The notes below the pieces were generated by a model that had not been told where the DNA came from, made no database searches, and saw nothing but the letters and a program-made list of their open reading frames with translations. From Oceanobacillus_B kapialis (GTDB lineage: Bacteria; Bacillota; Bacilli; Bacillales; Amphibacillaceae), in NCBI RefSeq assembly GCF_042685265.1, contig NZ_JBHUMX010000041.1: a stretch of 64,000 nt of DNA, one strand, 5' to 3'. The number at the start of each line of letters is the position of its first letter. Position 1 is the first letter of the stretch. Positions 25,870 through 35,024 of the stretch are shown here, piece after piece. The position numbers and the translations under genes are program-made.

Positions 25870-26193
25870 TTAATCCTCAACCTCAATCAAAAAGATCTTA
25901 TCTTCAAAGCCTCCTCTATTAACAGCTTTATCTTCACGTATTTTCTCTACTTCCTCAATAGAGGCTCCATGCATGGAAGCGAGTGCATGCATAAGCTCCA
26001 ATACATCAGCAAGTTCTTCCAATGCGTCGCTGTCTGTTTCTGCTTCTTGGTATTCGGTTATTTCTTCGTTCAACTTTGTTTTCAACTCTTCTATGTAACG
26101 GTCATTTGGTAGAATTTCTGTTTTGAAGTCCTTCCCAGTGTTTTTAATAATTTCTGGAATTTTATCGCGAACCAGCTTGTTATATGTTGGCAT
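25870..26193 (-). CDS. MazG-like nucleotide pyrophosphohydrolase
   Basis: A 107-residue all-alpha NTP pyrophosphohydrolase-like protein: YNKLVRDKIPEIIKNTGK at the start and the metal-binding EEITEYQEA...EELADVLELMHALA helix pair (residues 43-72) with the acidic E-x-x-E and E-x-x-D pattern. It is probably a housecleaning enzyme hydrolysing abnormal or excess (d)NTPs. Monocistronic, good AGGAGGCCT site upstream. It is a close match to the phosphoribosyl-ATP-pyrophosphohydrolase-like group but with no his operon context. Confidence 0.87.
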   Translation of the reverse strand: MPTYNKLVRDKIPEIIKNTGKDFKTEILPNDRYIEELKTKLNEEITEYQEAETDSDALEELADVLELMHALASMHGASIEEVEKIREDKAVNRGGFEDKIFLIEVED

Positions 26194-26304
26194 TGGGAGG
26201 CCTCCTAATCAAGTTTACTTACTTAATATTCTATAGAAAAAGGGATAGAGGAGCAAATGTACAAGAACGTTAGTAAAAGCAATTTTAAATAATAAAATAA
26301 AAAA

Positions 26305-26330
26305 ACAGGCAGCATAAGTCTACTGCCTGT
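26305..26330 (-). terminator. terminator after MBL-fold gene
   Basis: Arms ACAGGCAG and CTGCCTGT, followed on the minus strand by a T7 run. Confidence 0.8.
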
Positions 26331-26340
26331 CTCTCACACA

Positions 26341-27102
26341 TTAAAATGAATAAGACTCTCCGTCTTCTGGTACTAGTACGTTTGAAGTAAATCCTTTTTC
26401 ACTAGCAAAGTCTTTTAATTCTTGCCTAGATAATGTCCAGTGATTAATAGCTTCCATATGCACTGCAATAACTTTTGCATTAGGTGCAGCTTTTGTTACT
26501 TCGTAGACATCCTCTTTGCCCATAACGAGAGAACCGCCTTGTAGGAATTGGTTGTCCCCAGCGTTTACAACAATAACTTCAGGGTTATGCTTGTTAAGCT
26601 CTTCTTGAACACCGTTATACCAAACAGTATCTCCGGCTACATATAGTGTTTTCTCGGAATCATGTTTGAAAACAATACCGCATACAAGACCAGCCATTTT
26701 TAAAATATCGCCTCTACCATGCTCACCTTGAGTTTTAGCTAATTGAATTCCTTCAAATACTGTGTCTTCTGTTAAGGCTTCTACGTTTGTAAAACCAGCT
26801 TTTTTAATTTCTGCTGCATCTTCATCGTTTTGAGAGTATAGCTTAATGTCTTTTGGTAATACTTCCATCGCTTTTTCATCCCAATGATCTGTATGAAGGT
26901 GTGTAACGATAACAGCGTCTACACCGCTAATAACATCTTCAATGGAAACTGGTAATTCTACCAGTGGATTGTTTTGATCTTGTCTCGCTGAATTAGGGAA
27001 AGCAGGAAAAGAACCTTTTTCACCTAATAACGGATCAATTAAAAATTTCTTGCCAGCATATTCAACTACTAATGTAGCATTACGTACTAATTTTATATCC
27101 AA
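26341..27102 (-). CDS. MBL-fold metallohydrolase (UlaG-like)
   Basis: A 253-residue metallo-beta-lactamase-fold hydrolase. Metal site: VTHLHTDHWD (H-x-H-x-D-H) near residue 88, the AGDTVW aspartate near 177, and the C-terminal histidine in VIAVHMEAINHW. The opening LVRNATLVVEYAGKKFLIDPLL resembles the UlaG/YtkL metal-dependent hydrolase group. Substrate unknown. Monocistronic with its own terminator. Confidence 0.88.
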   Translation of the reverse strand: MDIKLVRNATLVVEYAGKKFLIDPLLGEKGSFPAFPNSARQDQNNPLVELPVSIEDVISGVDAVIVTHLHTDHWDEKAMEVLPKDIKLYSQNDEDAAEIKKAGFTNVEALTEDTVFEGIQLAKTQGEHGRGDILKMAGLVCGIVFKHDSEKTLYVAGDTVWYNGVQEELNKHNPEVIVVNAGDNQFLQGGSLVMGKEDVYEVTKAAPNAKVIAVHMEAINHWTLSRQELKDFASEKGFTSNVLVPEDGESYSF

Positions 27103-27306
27103 AGTAAAAACTCCTTTTTATTTGATTTAACGTTAGTTTAAATTATAACGTAAAAAAAATACATGGAACAAAACAAGTGTTTTGGCCATTTTACTTTATT
27201 AATGAAAGTATTTGGAGAAGTGGAGATATCAGAGGCTTACAAAATTATGCCGACTGAATTAGCGAGTACCCGAGATTTGTTTGCCAGAGGGGCATCCAAA
27301 GTAAAA

Positions 27307-27335
27307 GCGACCTATCGAAATGATAGGTCGCATAA
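27307..27335 (-). terminator. terminator after methyltransferase gene
   Basis: Stem GCGACCTATC / GATAGGTCGC around a 5-nt loop, read on the minus strand into CTTTTACTTT. Confidence 0.7.
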
Positions 27336-27341
27336 GATGAT

Positions 27342-27938
27342 TCATTTTATACTACGTGATAAAAACATAGAGGCATCCTGTTTCATAAAGATTCGACTTC
27401 CTTGGTGGAAGGTCTCTATTTCAGTAAAGCTAAACCCAACTTCTGTTAAAGTTTTCTTCAATTCTTCATGTAGAAACCCGTTATGCACTTTAGGATGATG
27501 GATATTTTCGTTTTTATCAAAATCAACTATAAGGAGTTTTCCACCTTCATTTAAGATCGAAAACAATTGTTGCAATATCTTCTTTGTATCTGGAATGTGC
27601 AGGAGCACGAGGGATACTAAAATAATGTCTGCTTTAATTGTAGGATTTTCTTTTGTGAAATCAGAATGAAGGACCTCTGCATTGGTGATTTCTCTTTGTG
27701 AAATTTTAACCTTTGCAACCTCCAGCATTTGTTCAGATGCATCCACCAGAGTCACAGCATCTACTAGATCTGCTAATTCTAAACTAACAAGTCCTGTACC
27801 GCTCCCATAGTCTAAAAGTGTTTTCGACTTGTTATTTCGCAATACAGGTTTTATTTCTTTTACAATAACGTTCGCTAACTCTTTTCTTTCTTCGGTATCA
27901 TATCTTTTTGCAATCTGTTCAAAAACGTTTTTTTCCAT
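27342..27938 (-). CDS. class I SAM-dependent methyltransferase
   Basis: A 198-residue Rossmann methyltransferase. Motif I is LLDYGSGTGLVSLEL (near residue 41), motif II has the acidic TLVDASEQML, and a post-motif segment is ILVSLVLLHIPDTKKILQQLFSILNEGGKLLIVDF. It lies 20 bp after the flavoprotein gene, probably in one transcript under the Rrf2-like operators. The substrate is unknown. Confidence 0.87.
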   Translation of the reverse strand: MEKNVFEQIAKRYDTEERKELANVIVKEIKPVLRNNKSKTLLDYGSGTGLVSLELADLVDAVTLVDASEQMLEVAKVKISQREITNAEVLHSDFTKENPTIKADIILVSLVLLHIPDTKKILQQLFSILNEGGKLLIVDFDKNENIHHPKVHNGFLHEELKKTLTEVGFSFTEIETFHQGSRIFMKQDASMFLSRSIK

Positions 27939-27958
27939 CGTTCACGACTCCTATTTTT

Positions 27959-28858
27959 CTAAAATTCCTCTTCGATTAGGTCCATATTAATCCCCGCAGC
28001 TATTTTACTTCCATCAGCTGCTGCAAAAATTAGTTGGGATGGATTAACATATGATGCATCCCCAGAAGCGTACAATCCTTTTATCGAAGTGCGGCCAAAG
28101 TCATCAGTTTTTAGAATACCCGATTCCTCTGTTTCACAGCCTAAATTTTCAACGAGTTGCAAATTAGGGATTATTTTTTGGGGCATGACAAAGCCACCGC
28201 TACGGTTTATTTCGGTACCATCAGCAAACCGTACTTTTTTAAGCTGTCCATCCGTACCAAGAAATGAAGTGACAGGTTGTTCGATTATCTTAATATCTTT
28301 TGATTCCAGCTTTTCTTTTTGTTCATCTGAAAGCAATGCATGACCATTTGTACAAACAATTAAGTCCTTGCTCCAGTTATAGATCGTTTTTGTATAATGA
28401 AATACATGAGGGGATTCCGACACAATAACCAGTGGTTGATCCCGCTGTTCCCACCCGTCACAGTATGGGCAAACAAATAGGCTTTTGCCATAAAAGGAAT
28501 AAAAATCTTCAATTTCCGGAAAAACCTCGCTAACACCGGTAGCTAATACAAGCTTTTTGGCCTCATATGTTTGACCTGAAGAATCTACTATAGTAAACCC
28601 TGCATCGGTCTTTTCTATGGAGACAACCTCAGCTTGGAATTGATTAATAGAAGGGTAGTGTGATAATTCTTCTGCGGCAATCGAACGAAACTCAGATGGT
28701 TTAACACCATCCCTCGTGATGAAACCGTGGGAGGAATGGGTTACTGCGTTTCTTGGTTTATTGTTATCGATTATAGCCACGCTCCTTCGTGCTCGCCCCA
28801 ATACAAGTGCTGCGTTTAATCCAGCTGGACCTCCGCCAATAATGATGCAATCATACAT
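27959..28858 (-). CDS. thioredoxin-reductase-like FAD/NAD(P) oxidoreductase
   Basis: A 299-residue protein of the thioredoxin reductase fold. ATG 28858 is 9 nt from AAGGAG; ATG 28867 would sit on the site. FAD loop IIIGGGPAGLNAALVLGRAR, redox CPYC (LFVCPYCDGWE) near residue 132, and closing GLYASGDASYVNPSQLIFAAADGSKIA. The NAD(P) loop (VSESPHVFHY) lacks the usual GxGxxG, as in the YumC/TrxR-like single-partner group acting in small-molecule oxidation. Two operator-like dyads lie in front. Confidence 0.85.
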   Translation of the reverse strand: MYDCIIIGGGPAGLNAALVLGRARRSVAIIDNNKPRNAVTHSSHGFITRDGVKPSEFRSIAAEELSHYPSINQFQAEVVSIEKTDAGFTIVDSSGQTYEAKKLVLATGVSEVFPEIEDFYSFYGKSLFVCPYCDGWEQRDQPLVIVSESPHVFHYTKTIYNWSKDLIVCTNGHALLSDEQKEKLESKDIKIIEQPVTSFLGTDGQLKKVRFADGTEINRSGGFVMPQKIIPNLQLVENLGCETEESGILKTDDFGRTSIKGLYASGDASYVNPSQLIFAAADGSKIAAGINMDLIEEEF

Positions 28859-28887
28859 TAAAATCATCTCCTTTTATGTGGATATTG

Positions 28888-28904
28888 TAGACTTTTTATA
28901 TCTA
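28888..28904. promoter_or_regulatory. Rrf2 operator-like dyad, site 2
   Basis: TAGACTTTTTATATCTA, a 17-bp dyad of the form TAGAY-N7-RTCTA, 30 bp upstream of the flavoprotein start. Confidence 0.55.
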
Positions 28905-28960
28905 TGATAAGCGTGAAAGAATTTCTATAACGCTATTGTTCACCTCCTTGAAGGATATTA

Positions 28961-28977
28961 CAGACTCTTTATATCTT
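28961..28977. promoter_or_regulatory. Rrf2 operator-like dyad, site 3
   Basis: CAGACTCTTTATATCTT, a slightly weaker version of site 2, 73 bp further up, preceded by the same GGATATT word. It looks like a duplicated promoter segment. An AAGGAGGTGAAC site with no gene lies between the two sites. Confidence 0.5.
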
Positions 28978-29021
28978 TAATTTATTTAAAAATAGGTTTA
29001 CCACAACACTTTACGTAAAGG

Positions 29022-29423
29022 TTATGATAAACGTTGTTCTTTCTTTACTAAATCAATTAACTTTGTTTCTCTCAAATGTTCGTTCATTTTCTCTTCCGCA
29101 TTTTTAATTTCAGATTGAATGAGACAACCTTCATGATGATGAAAATCACATTCAAAAAGTGGAGCAGTGCCTTCAATGGCGTGAATAATATCTAAAAAGT
29201 TAACATCCTGCTTATTCCGTTTTAACTTGTACCCGCCCTGGGCACCAGAGATGGATTCAATCATTCCTGCTTTGACAAGCTTGGTTAATATTTTGGAAAG
29301 ATATGTTGCCGAAACATCCTGATATTCAGCGAGTTGCTGAACGCCAATTGGTTTATCCGATTCTTTTTTTATGAGATGAAACATGGTATGAAGTGCATAG
29401 TCTGTGGCTTTTGAAAGTTTCAT
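29022..29423 (-). CDS. Rrf2-family transcriptional regulator
   Basis: A 133-residue Rrf2 repressor: winged helix MKLSKATDYALHTMFHLIKK...QLAEYQDVSATYLSKILTKLVKAGMIES, wing GAQGGYKLKR, and C-terminal dimer helix. It keeps only two cysteines (FECDFHHHEGCLIQ), not the three-cysteine Fe-S set of IscR; the YwnA/CymR-like group fits. The neighbouring flavoprotein-methyltransferase unit carries the same 17-bp dyad found before this gene, so it is probably the local repressor. Confidence 0.88.
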   Translation of the reverse strand: MKLSKATDYALHTMFHLIKKESDKPIGVQQLAEYQDVSATYLSKILTKLVKAGMIESISGAQGGYKLKRNKQDVNFLDIIHAIEGTAPLFECDFHHHEGCLIQSEIKNAEEKMNEHLRETKLIDLVKKEQRLS

Positions 29424-29444
29424 GAAAAGTTACTCCTTTAATCG

Positions 29445-29461
29445 TAGACTTACAATGTCTA
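29445..29461. promoter_or_regulatory. Rrf2 autoregulatory operator-like dyad, site 1
   Basis: TAGACTTACAATGTCTA, a perfect 5-bp-arm dyad (TAGAC / GTCTA), 22 bp upstream of the Rrf2 start. It shares its arms with sites 2 and 3. Confidence 0.62.
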
Positions 29462-29674
29462 TGATATCTGTTAATTTAGTGACCGTCAATGAATTTGTAT
29501 CAAGCCTTTCCTTTAAATAGTTAGTATTTTACAATAGTATCAAGATTTAATATGAGCATAGACACAGTTATCAATTTATAACTTGAAACTTTTATTACTA
29601 TGTTTTTTCTTAAAATAAAGGTGTGAATTTTCCCTTTTTTTGAATTTATAATCAATTATAGGAGAGTGATAGAC

Positions 29675-31882
29675 TTGTTACATTTGAATTATTTCCAATC
29701 TCTTTTTAATGAAGACAATACGGAAACTCGTTGTAGAAAGGTGTTGGATGAAGTTGCTCCAACTGTTAAACCACTTTTCGACCGATTTGTCCAAAACACT
29801 GGTTTGACACTGGGTGAAGAATATTATATTCGTTCCTATGATACAACATTAACAACCACATATCATGATGCTCGAAATCCAAGATATGCGGAGCAGAAGA
29901 AGAACTCATATATCGGCCGCAAATATTATATCGGACTTTATAAGAAGGTGAACGACAAAGAAAGAAATATATTTATGCTTGAATTAAACGGAATTGATGG
30001 AACTATTCTTATACATACAGAAATAAACTATATTCCTTTTTGGGCATGGTTGAAAAATAATAAAATTCAAGATGTATTATCTTCTATCCCTGATAATTAT
30101 TCTATCCTTACAGGGTGGAAAGAAAAAGAACGTATAGCTAAAGAAGAAATGATTCCCTTTATAAAAAGTTGTATCAAGCCAAGAAAAAGACCATGGTTTC
30201 AAATTGGTACAAGCTTGCAATTAGAAGGGGAGCTTGAGGAAGAAGCGCTAGTTCAAAAATTAATAGAAGTGTGGAACAAATTAGAAGTATTCCGCCTTAT
30301 TTACCTTGAGGAAATTAATATTTCTAGTAGAGCTTTTGATGCTCTATTGCAGATCGCCACAACAAATGTCGTACCTGAAACGACTCTACTGGGAAGGAAT
30401 TATACCGTAGAATTTTCATCAGTAGAAGATTATAAAGCAGGGAAGAGACAGGCTGTTTATTTATATGATGCCGATCAAATGATTACAAAGGGATTTTTAT
30501 CATATTTAGACCATCATGAAAAAAATTCACCTTTTCAAACGATTATTGTCCAACTTGAAGGGCATAATCACATTTTTACTAGCTCAAGAGAAATTATTGG
30601 GGATGGTAAGAGAGCGTGGTGGATTACGAAAGTTTTTGCTACACATAACTTGAATAATCATCAAGTTATGACGGACGCTATGAATTTATTAAAAGAGCAT
30701 GGTTTTCAAGTTAAAGGATCAGAATACTTTGTTGGTACCTTTAACAATGATACACAATTGTTTGATGAAGGCGCGGAAGTGGTAAAGAAAAAGTTTATTG
30801 ATGCAGCGTTATTATTTGCACATGCAAGTAAGAGGCTTGAACTGCCTGAAGAGGCTGGGGACAAAACTGGTATAGGGGATGAAGAAGAACTTGAACCGAA
30901 TTTTCAATTCGAGGAAATTTTTTCTTTAATATCTAGCAGTGATTTCACTTTCTCAATGGAAACTATTCGGGATTTACATTTAAATTTATCGAGTCTTGAT
31001 GACAAACATTTTGTTTTATTAACAGGGATTTCTGGTACAGGTAAGACACAGCTTTGTCGTCTATATGCGAATGCAGTGTATGGGCTAGAGTATGAGAATG
31101 AAAATCCTTACTTATCGATTATTCCTGTACGGCCTGACTGGACTGACGCTAGTGCATTGTTCGGTTACTATAGCACATTTGAAAAAAGGTATGTAAAAAC
31201 TGAATTTCTTAAGGTTGTTTTAAATGCGCTAAAGGAACGAGAAAAACCACACTTTATTTTATTGGACGAAATGAATCTCGCCAGGGTTGAGTACTATTTA
31301 AGTGACTATTTAAGTGCAGTGGAATCTCGAAAAGAAATCCCACTTCATCAAGATGAGAGTATTAAAGATATTCCAGAAAAAATCATTATACCTCCTAATG
31401 TTTATTTGCTTGGAACGCTTAATGTTGATGAAACCACTCATTCTATTTCTGATAAAGTATTAGATCGGGCATTCGTTATGAGTTTATCGGATGTTGACTT
31501 TGATACTTTTTGGAAACAAGCAGACAAGGAGGTTCAAGATACGTTACTCGTTGAATTTAACTTATTAAAGGAATTACACCAATTACTTATTCAGTTTGAT
31601 CTACACTTTGGCTATCGAACCTTGGACGAGATTTTACAAAAACTATATGCGAATTTTCAATTATCAGAGGAATATCAGATGAACGCTTTAGAAGCATTAG
31701 ATCGCGTTATTTCTGAAAAAGTATTAACTAAAATACGCGGGGATGAACGGATCTCTGAAATGCTGAAGGAAATCAAGCAATGGCTGAATAAAAATATCGA
31801 ACAAAGTAATATATCCTTAAAGCATGTGAATCGAATGCAGGAGGAATTGGATTATTATGGAGCAACTCAATTTTGGAGATAA
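29675..31882 (+). CDS. McrB-like AAA+ restriction ATPase/GTPase
   Basis: A 735-residue protein; TTG 29675 is best spaced from GGAGAGTGAT (GTG 29666 overlaps the site). The N-terminal 170 residues resemble MrcB-type target-recognition domains (YYIRSYDTTLTTTYHDARNPRYA), and an unassigned region of about 230 residues follows. The C-terminal AAA+ motor has Walker A GISGTGKT near 450, Walker B FILLDEMNLARVEYY near 530, and GTLNVDETTHSISDKVLDRAF, the McrB-type nucleotide-specificity and sensor segment. With the next gene it forms a two-gene type IV-like restriction system cutting modified DNA. Confidence 0.88.
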   Translation: MLHLNYFQSLFNEDNTETRCRKVLDEVAPTVKPLFDRFVQNTGLTLGEEYYIRSYDTTLTTTYHDARNPRYAEQKKNSYIGRKYYIGLYKKVNDKERNIFMLELNGIDGTILIHTEINYIPFWAWLKNNKIQDVLSSIPDNYSILTGWKEKERIAKEEMIPFIKSCIKPRKRPWFQIGTSLQLEGELEEEALVQKLIEVWNKLEVFRLIYLEEINISSRAFDALLQIATTNVVPETTLLGRNYTVEFSSVEDYKAGKRQAVYLYDADQMITKGFLSYLDHHEKNSPFQTIIVQLEGHNHIFTSSREIIGDGKRAWWITKVFATHNLNNHQVMTDAMNLLKEHGFQVKGSEYFVGTFNNDTQLFDEGAEVVKKKFIDAALLFAHASKRLELPEEAGDKTGIGDEEELEPNFQFEEIFSLISSSDFTFSMETIRDLHLNLSSLDDKHFVLLTGISGTGKTQLCRLYANAVYGLEYENENPYLSIIPVRPDWTDASALFGYYSTFEKRYVKTEFLKVVLNALKEREKPHFILLDEMNLARVEYYLSDYLSAVESRKEIPLHQDESIKDIPEKIIIPPNVYLLGTLNVDETTHSISDKVLDRAFVMSLSDVDFDTFWKQADKEVQDTLLVEFNLLKELHQLLIQFDLHFGYRTLDEILQKLYANFQLSEEYQMNALEALDRVISEKVLTKIRGDERISEMLKEIKQWLNKNIEQSNISLKHVNRMQEELDYYGATQFWR

Positions 31883-33323
31883 GTTGGAAGCATGGGATCA
31901 AGAGGAAGGTTGGCTCCCCTTTTATGAGATTTATTTAACGGAAGCTACTGATTATAAATTACGGTACAAAGGCAATCGACCAAACGTACAAATTCAGGGA
32001 ATACCAATCCCGTTTTTTCCGGAGCTGGACTACTATGTTTGCACTTGGACAACCCCGTTTCAGAGTGGACAATTAACCCTAGCGATTGATGAAAAGGAAT
32101 ATAAAATATATGTCTATCCTGATTCAAGAAAAGTATCTCAAGAGCAGTATAACGTTATGCTTAAAGAAATAATGGAGGAAGCTGCAATCTGCTTCCAATA
32201 TAGTGGACTAGAAATGCATATTGACTCTTATGGGAAAAATAGGGACATCTCCTGGTCGCAATGGAGTTATATCGAGCAGAATTTTTTCCATTTGAAACAA
32301 CTCTTTAACAGAATTGAACAGCAGCCAATTAGACAACTGAAAAAAACAACTGTCATGATGAAGAGGGAAAGTGTTCAACGTGAAACCAAGGAAGCATTAC
32401 GTTGGTTAGACCGAAAAGGCTATGGTAAGAACATTCCGCATCACGTGCAAAGTGTGAAGACAATGGAAAGTGTGGACACATATGAAAATCAAGTATTAAA
32501 GCAGCAAGTCACGGATCTTCAACGTTTACTTAAAAGGTATGAAGAGATAGATCAGCATGATATCTCCATAAAGGCAAAACAGTATAGAGCAGTTATTCTA
32601 CATTGGCTTAACGGTCCTTTCTTCAATGGGGTAACAGAAAATAATGGATCATATTTAATAACACAACGGTTTCGAAAGCATCCTGTTTATCGAGGTTGGT
32701 ATTACTGGTTTGACAGATTATATAGTCACCAGTATGAGGGAATTGGATTCACATATCCAATTCCCTTAAAAGATACGTTTCAACTGTATGAAATGTGGTG
32801 TTATTTGAAAGTGTTGAAAGTGTTTAGAGAAAAAGGATATCTTGAAAATACGAAAGAATTGTTCAAAATAACCAAGAATGGTATAGCTTTAGACTTAGCA
32901 GAGAATAAGGAAAGTCGCATTTTTCTTAAGAATGGATTGTCACTTTACTATCAGCGTAATTTCCAATACAACTCTTCTGATTACTATACGTACACTCAGA
33001 GAATGATCCCAGATATCATAATGGAAGGTGATGCTGGTATTGTCATCTTAGATCCGAAATACAGAGTTTCAGCAAATCTCGGAACTGCTTTAGGAGAGAT
33101 GCACAAATACCGAGATGGGATTCTGAAACGTGGGAATGGTGAAAAATCAGTAAAAGAAGTGTATATCTTAACTCCAACGAAAAAGACGGAAGCAGAATCT
33201 TTACGATATTTCTCTGAAGACTTCCATCAAGCATATGGTCTAGGTGCTGTAAGACTATCACCCGAAACTGGAATAGAGAAGCTAGAGGGAAAATTACTGA
33301 AATGTATTGATATATTGAAATAA
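31857..33323 (+). CDS. McrC-like nuclease subunit (DUF2357, PD-(D/E)XK)
   Basis: A 488-residue partner of the McrB-like motor, overlapping it by 26 nt behind AGGAGG. The N-terminal half is a DUF2357-type beta domain, the middle is helical (VDTYENQVLKQQVTDLQRLLKRYEEI), and the C-terminal half holds the nuclease core MIPDIIM...AGIVILDPKYR (PD and D-x-K near 384 and 401). All catalytic positions appear intact. McrC-type subunits stimulate the motor's hydrolysis and cut DNA. Its length and DUF2357 part differ from E. coli McrC. Confidence 0.87.
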   Translation: MEQLNFGDKLEAWDQEEGWLPFYEIYLTEATDYKLRYKGNRPNVQIQGIPIPFFPELDYYVCTWTTPFQSGQLTLAIDEKEYKIYVYPDSRKVSQEQYNVMLKEIMEEAAICFQYSGLEMHIDSYGKNRDISWSQWSYIEQNFFHLKQLFNRIEQQPIRQLKKTTVMMKRESVQRETKEALRWLDRKGYGKNIPHHVQSVKTMESVDTYENQVLKQQVTDLQRLLKRYEEIDQHDISIKAKQYRAVILHWLNGPFFNGVTENNGSYLITQRFRKHPVYRGWYYWFDRLYSHQYEGIGFTYPIPLKDTFQLYEMWCYLKVLKVFREKGYLENTKELFKITKNGIALDLAENKESRIFLKNGLSLYYQRNFQYNSSDYYTYTQRMIPDIIMEGDAGIVILDPKYRVSANLGTALGEMHKYRDGILKRGNGEKSVKEVYILTPTKKTEAESLRYFSEDFHQAYGLGAVRLSPETGIEKLEGKLLKCIDILK

Positions 33324-33391
33324 AGACGATAAATTCTGGAACTTATAGAATAGAGTAGCGGAGTCTAAGTAAAAGAGTTATATTTTCCAAA

Positions 33392-33545
33392 TTGACACTC
33401 TATCTAAATAAAATTACACTGATAATAAGAAAGCTTAATTTATGCTACCATTAACAGAGTCGCACAAAGAGCGGATGGCTATCAAATGGGATTTAAACAC
33501 AAAGGAGTAATCGCTCTGGTAAAGAGGGCGGTTATTTCTTTATGT
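33392..33545 (+). ncRNA. small RNA S2, antitoxin-like, degenerate
   Basis: Promoter TTGACA - 17 bp - TACACT (33392-33420), predicted start near 33427, terminator GGAGTAATCGCTC ... GGGCGGTTATTTCTTT. The shared CGCACAAAGAGCGG word is kept, but the 5' hairpin of S1 and S3 is lost. No toxin frame is readable in antisense (the LNKKK tail is out of frame), so it would be an orphan RNA. Confidence 0.58.
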
Positions 33546-33675
33546 TTTACAGCCGGATACAGAAAAACTACTTCGGATTTCAATTGATATACTACCAAGA
33601 CAGGGGATCAGTTTTTTAATAGAGCGTTCGGTTTAACTAATATTTGCAACATGAAGGGAAAGGTCGTGCTTTTTT

Positions 33676-34869
33676 ATGAATGATAAGGAAAAAGAAGAAG
33701 CGTTTAAAAATGTAATAAGCGAACTTGATGAGATGAAGATAAAGGTCACTAAAAAATATTGGAATGAAATGAAGGTACCTTTGTCGTTAAAAGAAGGGTT
33801 AAGCAGATATACAAAGGATGAGCTAGACCAAATAAGAAAACACTTGAGACTTAAAGGGATAAGCAATCGAAGAAAAGGAGAACTTATTTCCTTATACGAA
33901 GAAAAAATACCAGAGTTCCTTGAATATATTTGCTTACGCTTTGATGAAGAACGATTAGGTTTGCTGGTCAAGATTGCCCGTAAAGGCGGTTCTATTCCTG
34001 CTCCAGATTTAGAAATAGAACAAATAGAGTACTTACGGTCTACTGGTTTAGTCTATACAGGCACACTACATGGTGAAAAAATATTAGCAATACCAGAAGA
34101 GCTAGTGGAGCCAGTCAAAAAGCTTCGTGACAATCTGCATATGAGGTCTATTGTTAAAAGAAATACCGAATGGATTAAGTTGACAAGAGGGCTTTTATAT
34201 TATTATGGAACTCTAGATAGCAATCAATTAGTAGCAATGCTAGAATCCTATACGAAAGTAGAAGTAGATCTTAGAGATTATTTTGAAGTGATTCATGATG
34301 GAAATTCATATCAAGAGGAAATGTATAGTGATATAGAGGGGCTCTCTTACTGGAGAGTAATTGATCCACAAAAAGTGAAACTGGAACATAAACGTAGAAA
34401 GGATATTCCATTTTTTCCGTTTACAAAGGAACAATTACTCCGTGCTGGGGAACCTGATTATATAGAAAGAAATAAAAGTTATATGCAATTGGTTGAGTAC
34501 CTGAGCGGGAATTATGAAATGGATAATGATGAAGCGGATGAGATTGTAGAAGAGTGTGTATATGCAACGCTTATTGGCGATGAGCTAGGTAAGATTATGC
34601 ATTATTTGAGTAACATATTAGAATTTAAAAATATGGAAACTCTCCAAGAGCTTTCGGATTACGTTGTTAGTTTAATGAATAACACGAAACAATGGTTACT
34701 CAAAGGCTATACACCGATAGAAATAAGCGAACAAAGCGAAAAAGAACTTGCTCCTTTCATGAAGGCTAAAAGAAACCAACCTGAACAAGCAGAAAATAAA
34801 AAAGTTGGCAGAAATGAAACTTGCCCATGTGGAAGTGGGAAGAAGTATAAAAAATGCTGTGGGAAGTAG
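33676..34869 (+). CDS. SEC-C zinc-motif protein of unknown function
   Basis: A 397-residue protein ending in a SEC-C zinc motif (NETCPCGSGKKYKKCCGK), the small zinc module also found on SecA. The rest is alpha-helical: a SAP-like segment near 35-75 (LSRYTKDELDQIRKHLRLKGISNRRKGELISLYEEKI) and a long middle without known motifs. SEC-C tails occur on many Bacilli proteins of unknown role. It lies between S2 and S3, directly after the McrBC-like pair, so a defence link is possible but unproven. Confidence 0.8.
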   Translation: MNDKEKEEAFKNVISELDEMKIKVTKKYWNEMKVPLSLKEGLSRYTKDELDQIRKHLRLKGISNRRKGELISLYEEKIPEFLEYICLRFDEERLGLLVKIARKGGSIPAPDLEIEQIEYLRSTGLVYTGTLHGEKILAIPEELVEPVKKLRDNLHMRSIVKRNTEWIKLTRGLLYYYGTLDSNQLVAMLESYTKVEVDLRDYFEVIHDGNSYQEEMYSDIEGLSYWRVIDPQKVKLEHKRRKDIPFFPFTKEQLLRAGEPDYIERNKSYMQLVEYLSGNYEMDNDEADEIVEECVYATLIGDELGKIMHYLSNILEFKNMETLQELSDYVVSLMNNTKQWLLKGYTPIEISEQSEKELAPFMKAKRNQPEQAENKKVGRNETCPCGSGKKYKKCCGK

Positions 34870-34926
34870 AGGATGCTTCTCATAACGAATTTACTAAAAT
34901 AATAAATTATGTCTGGAATGGTTTGG

Positions 34927-34978
34927 CCCTCCTCGTTATAAAGAGTTTATGCTTTAAACCAACGAGGAGGGCCTTATA
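34927..34978 (+). terminator. terminator after SEC-C gene
   Basis: Stem GGCCCTCCTCGT / ACGAGGAGGGCC with a 27-nt loop; the tail TTATAAGTTTTA is only moderately T-rich. Confidence 0.65.
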
Positions 34979-35024
34979 AGTTTTAATACATGGAATAAGA
35001 TAGCAGAATTAACGTATTAGCCAA

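Noticed and set aside
27163..27498. 111-residue plus frame antisense to the methyltransferase
   Set aside because: No ribosome-binding site; half of it is the mirror of a solid gene and crosses its terminator.
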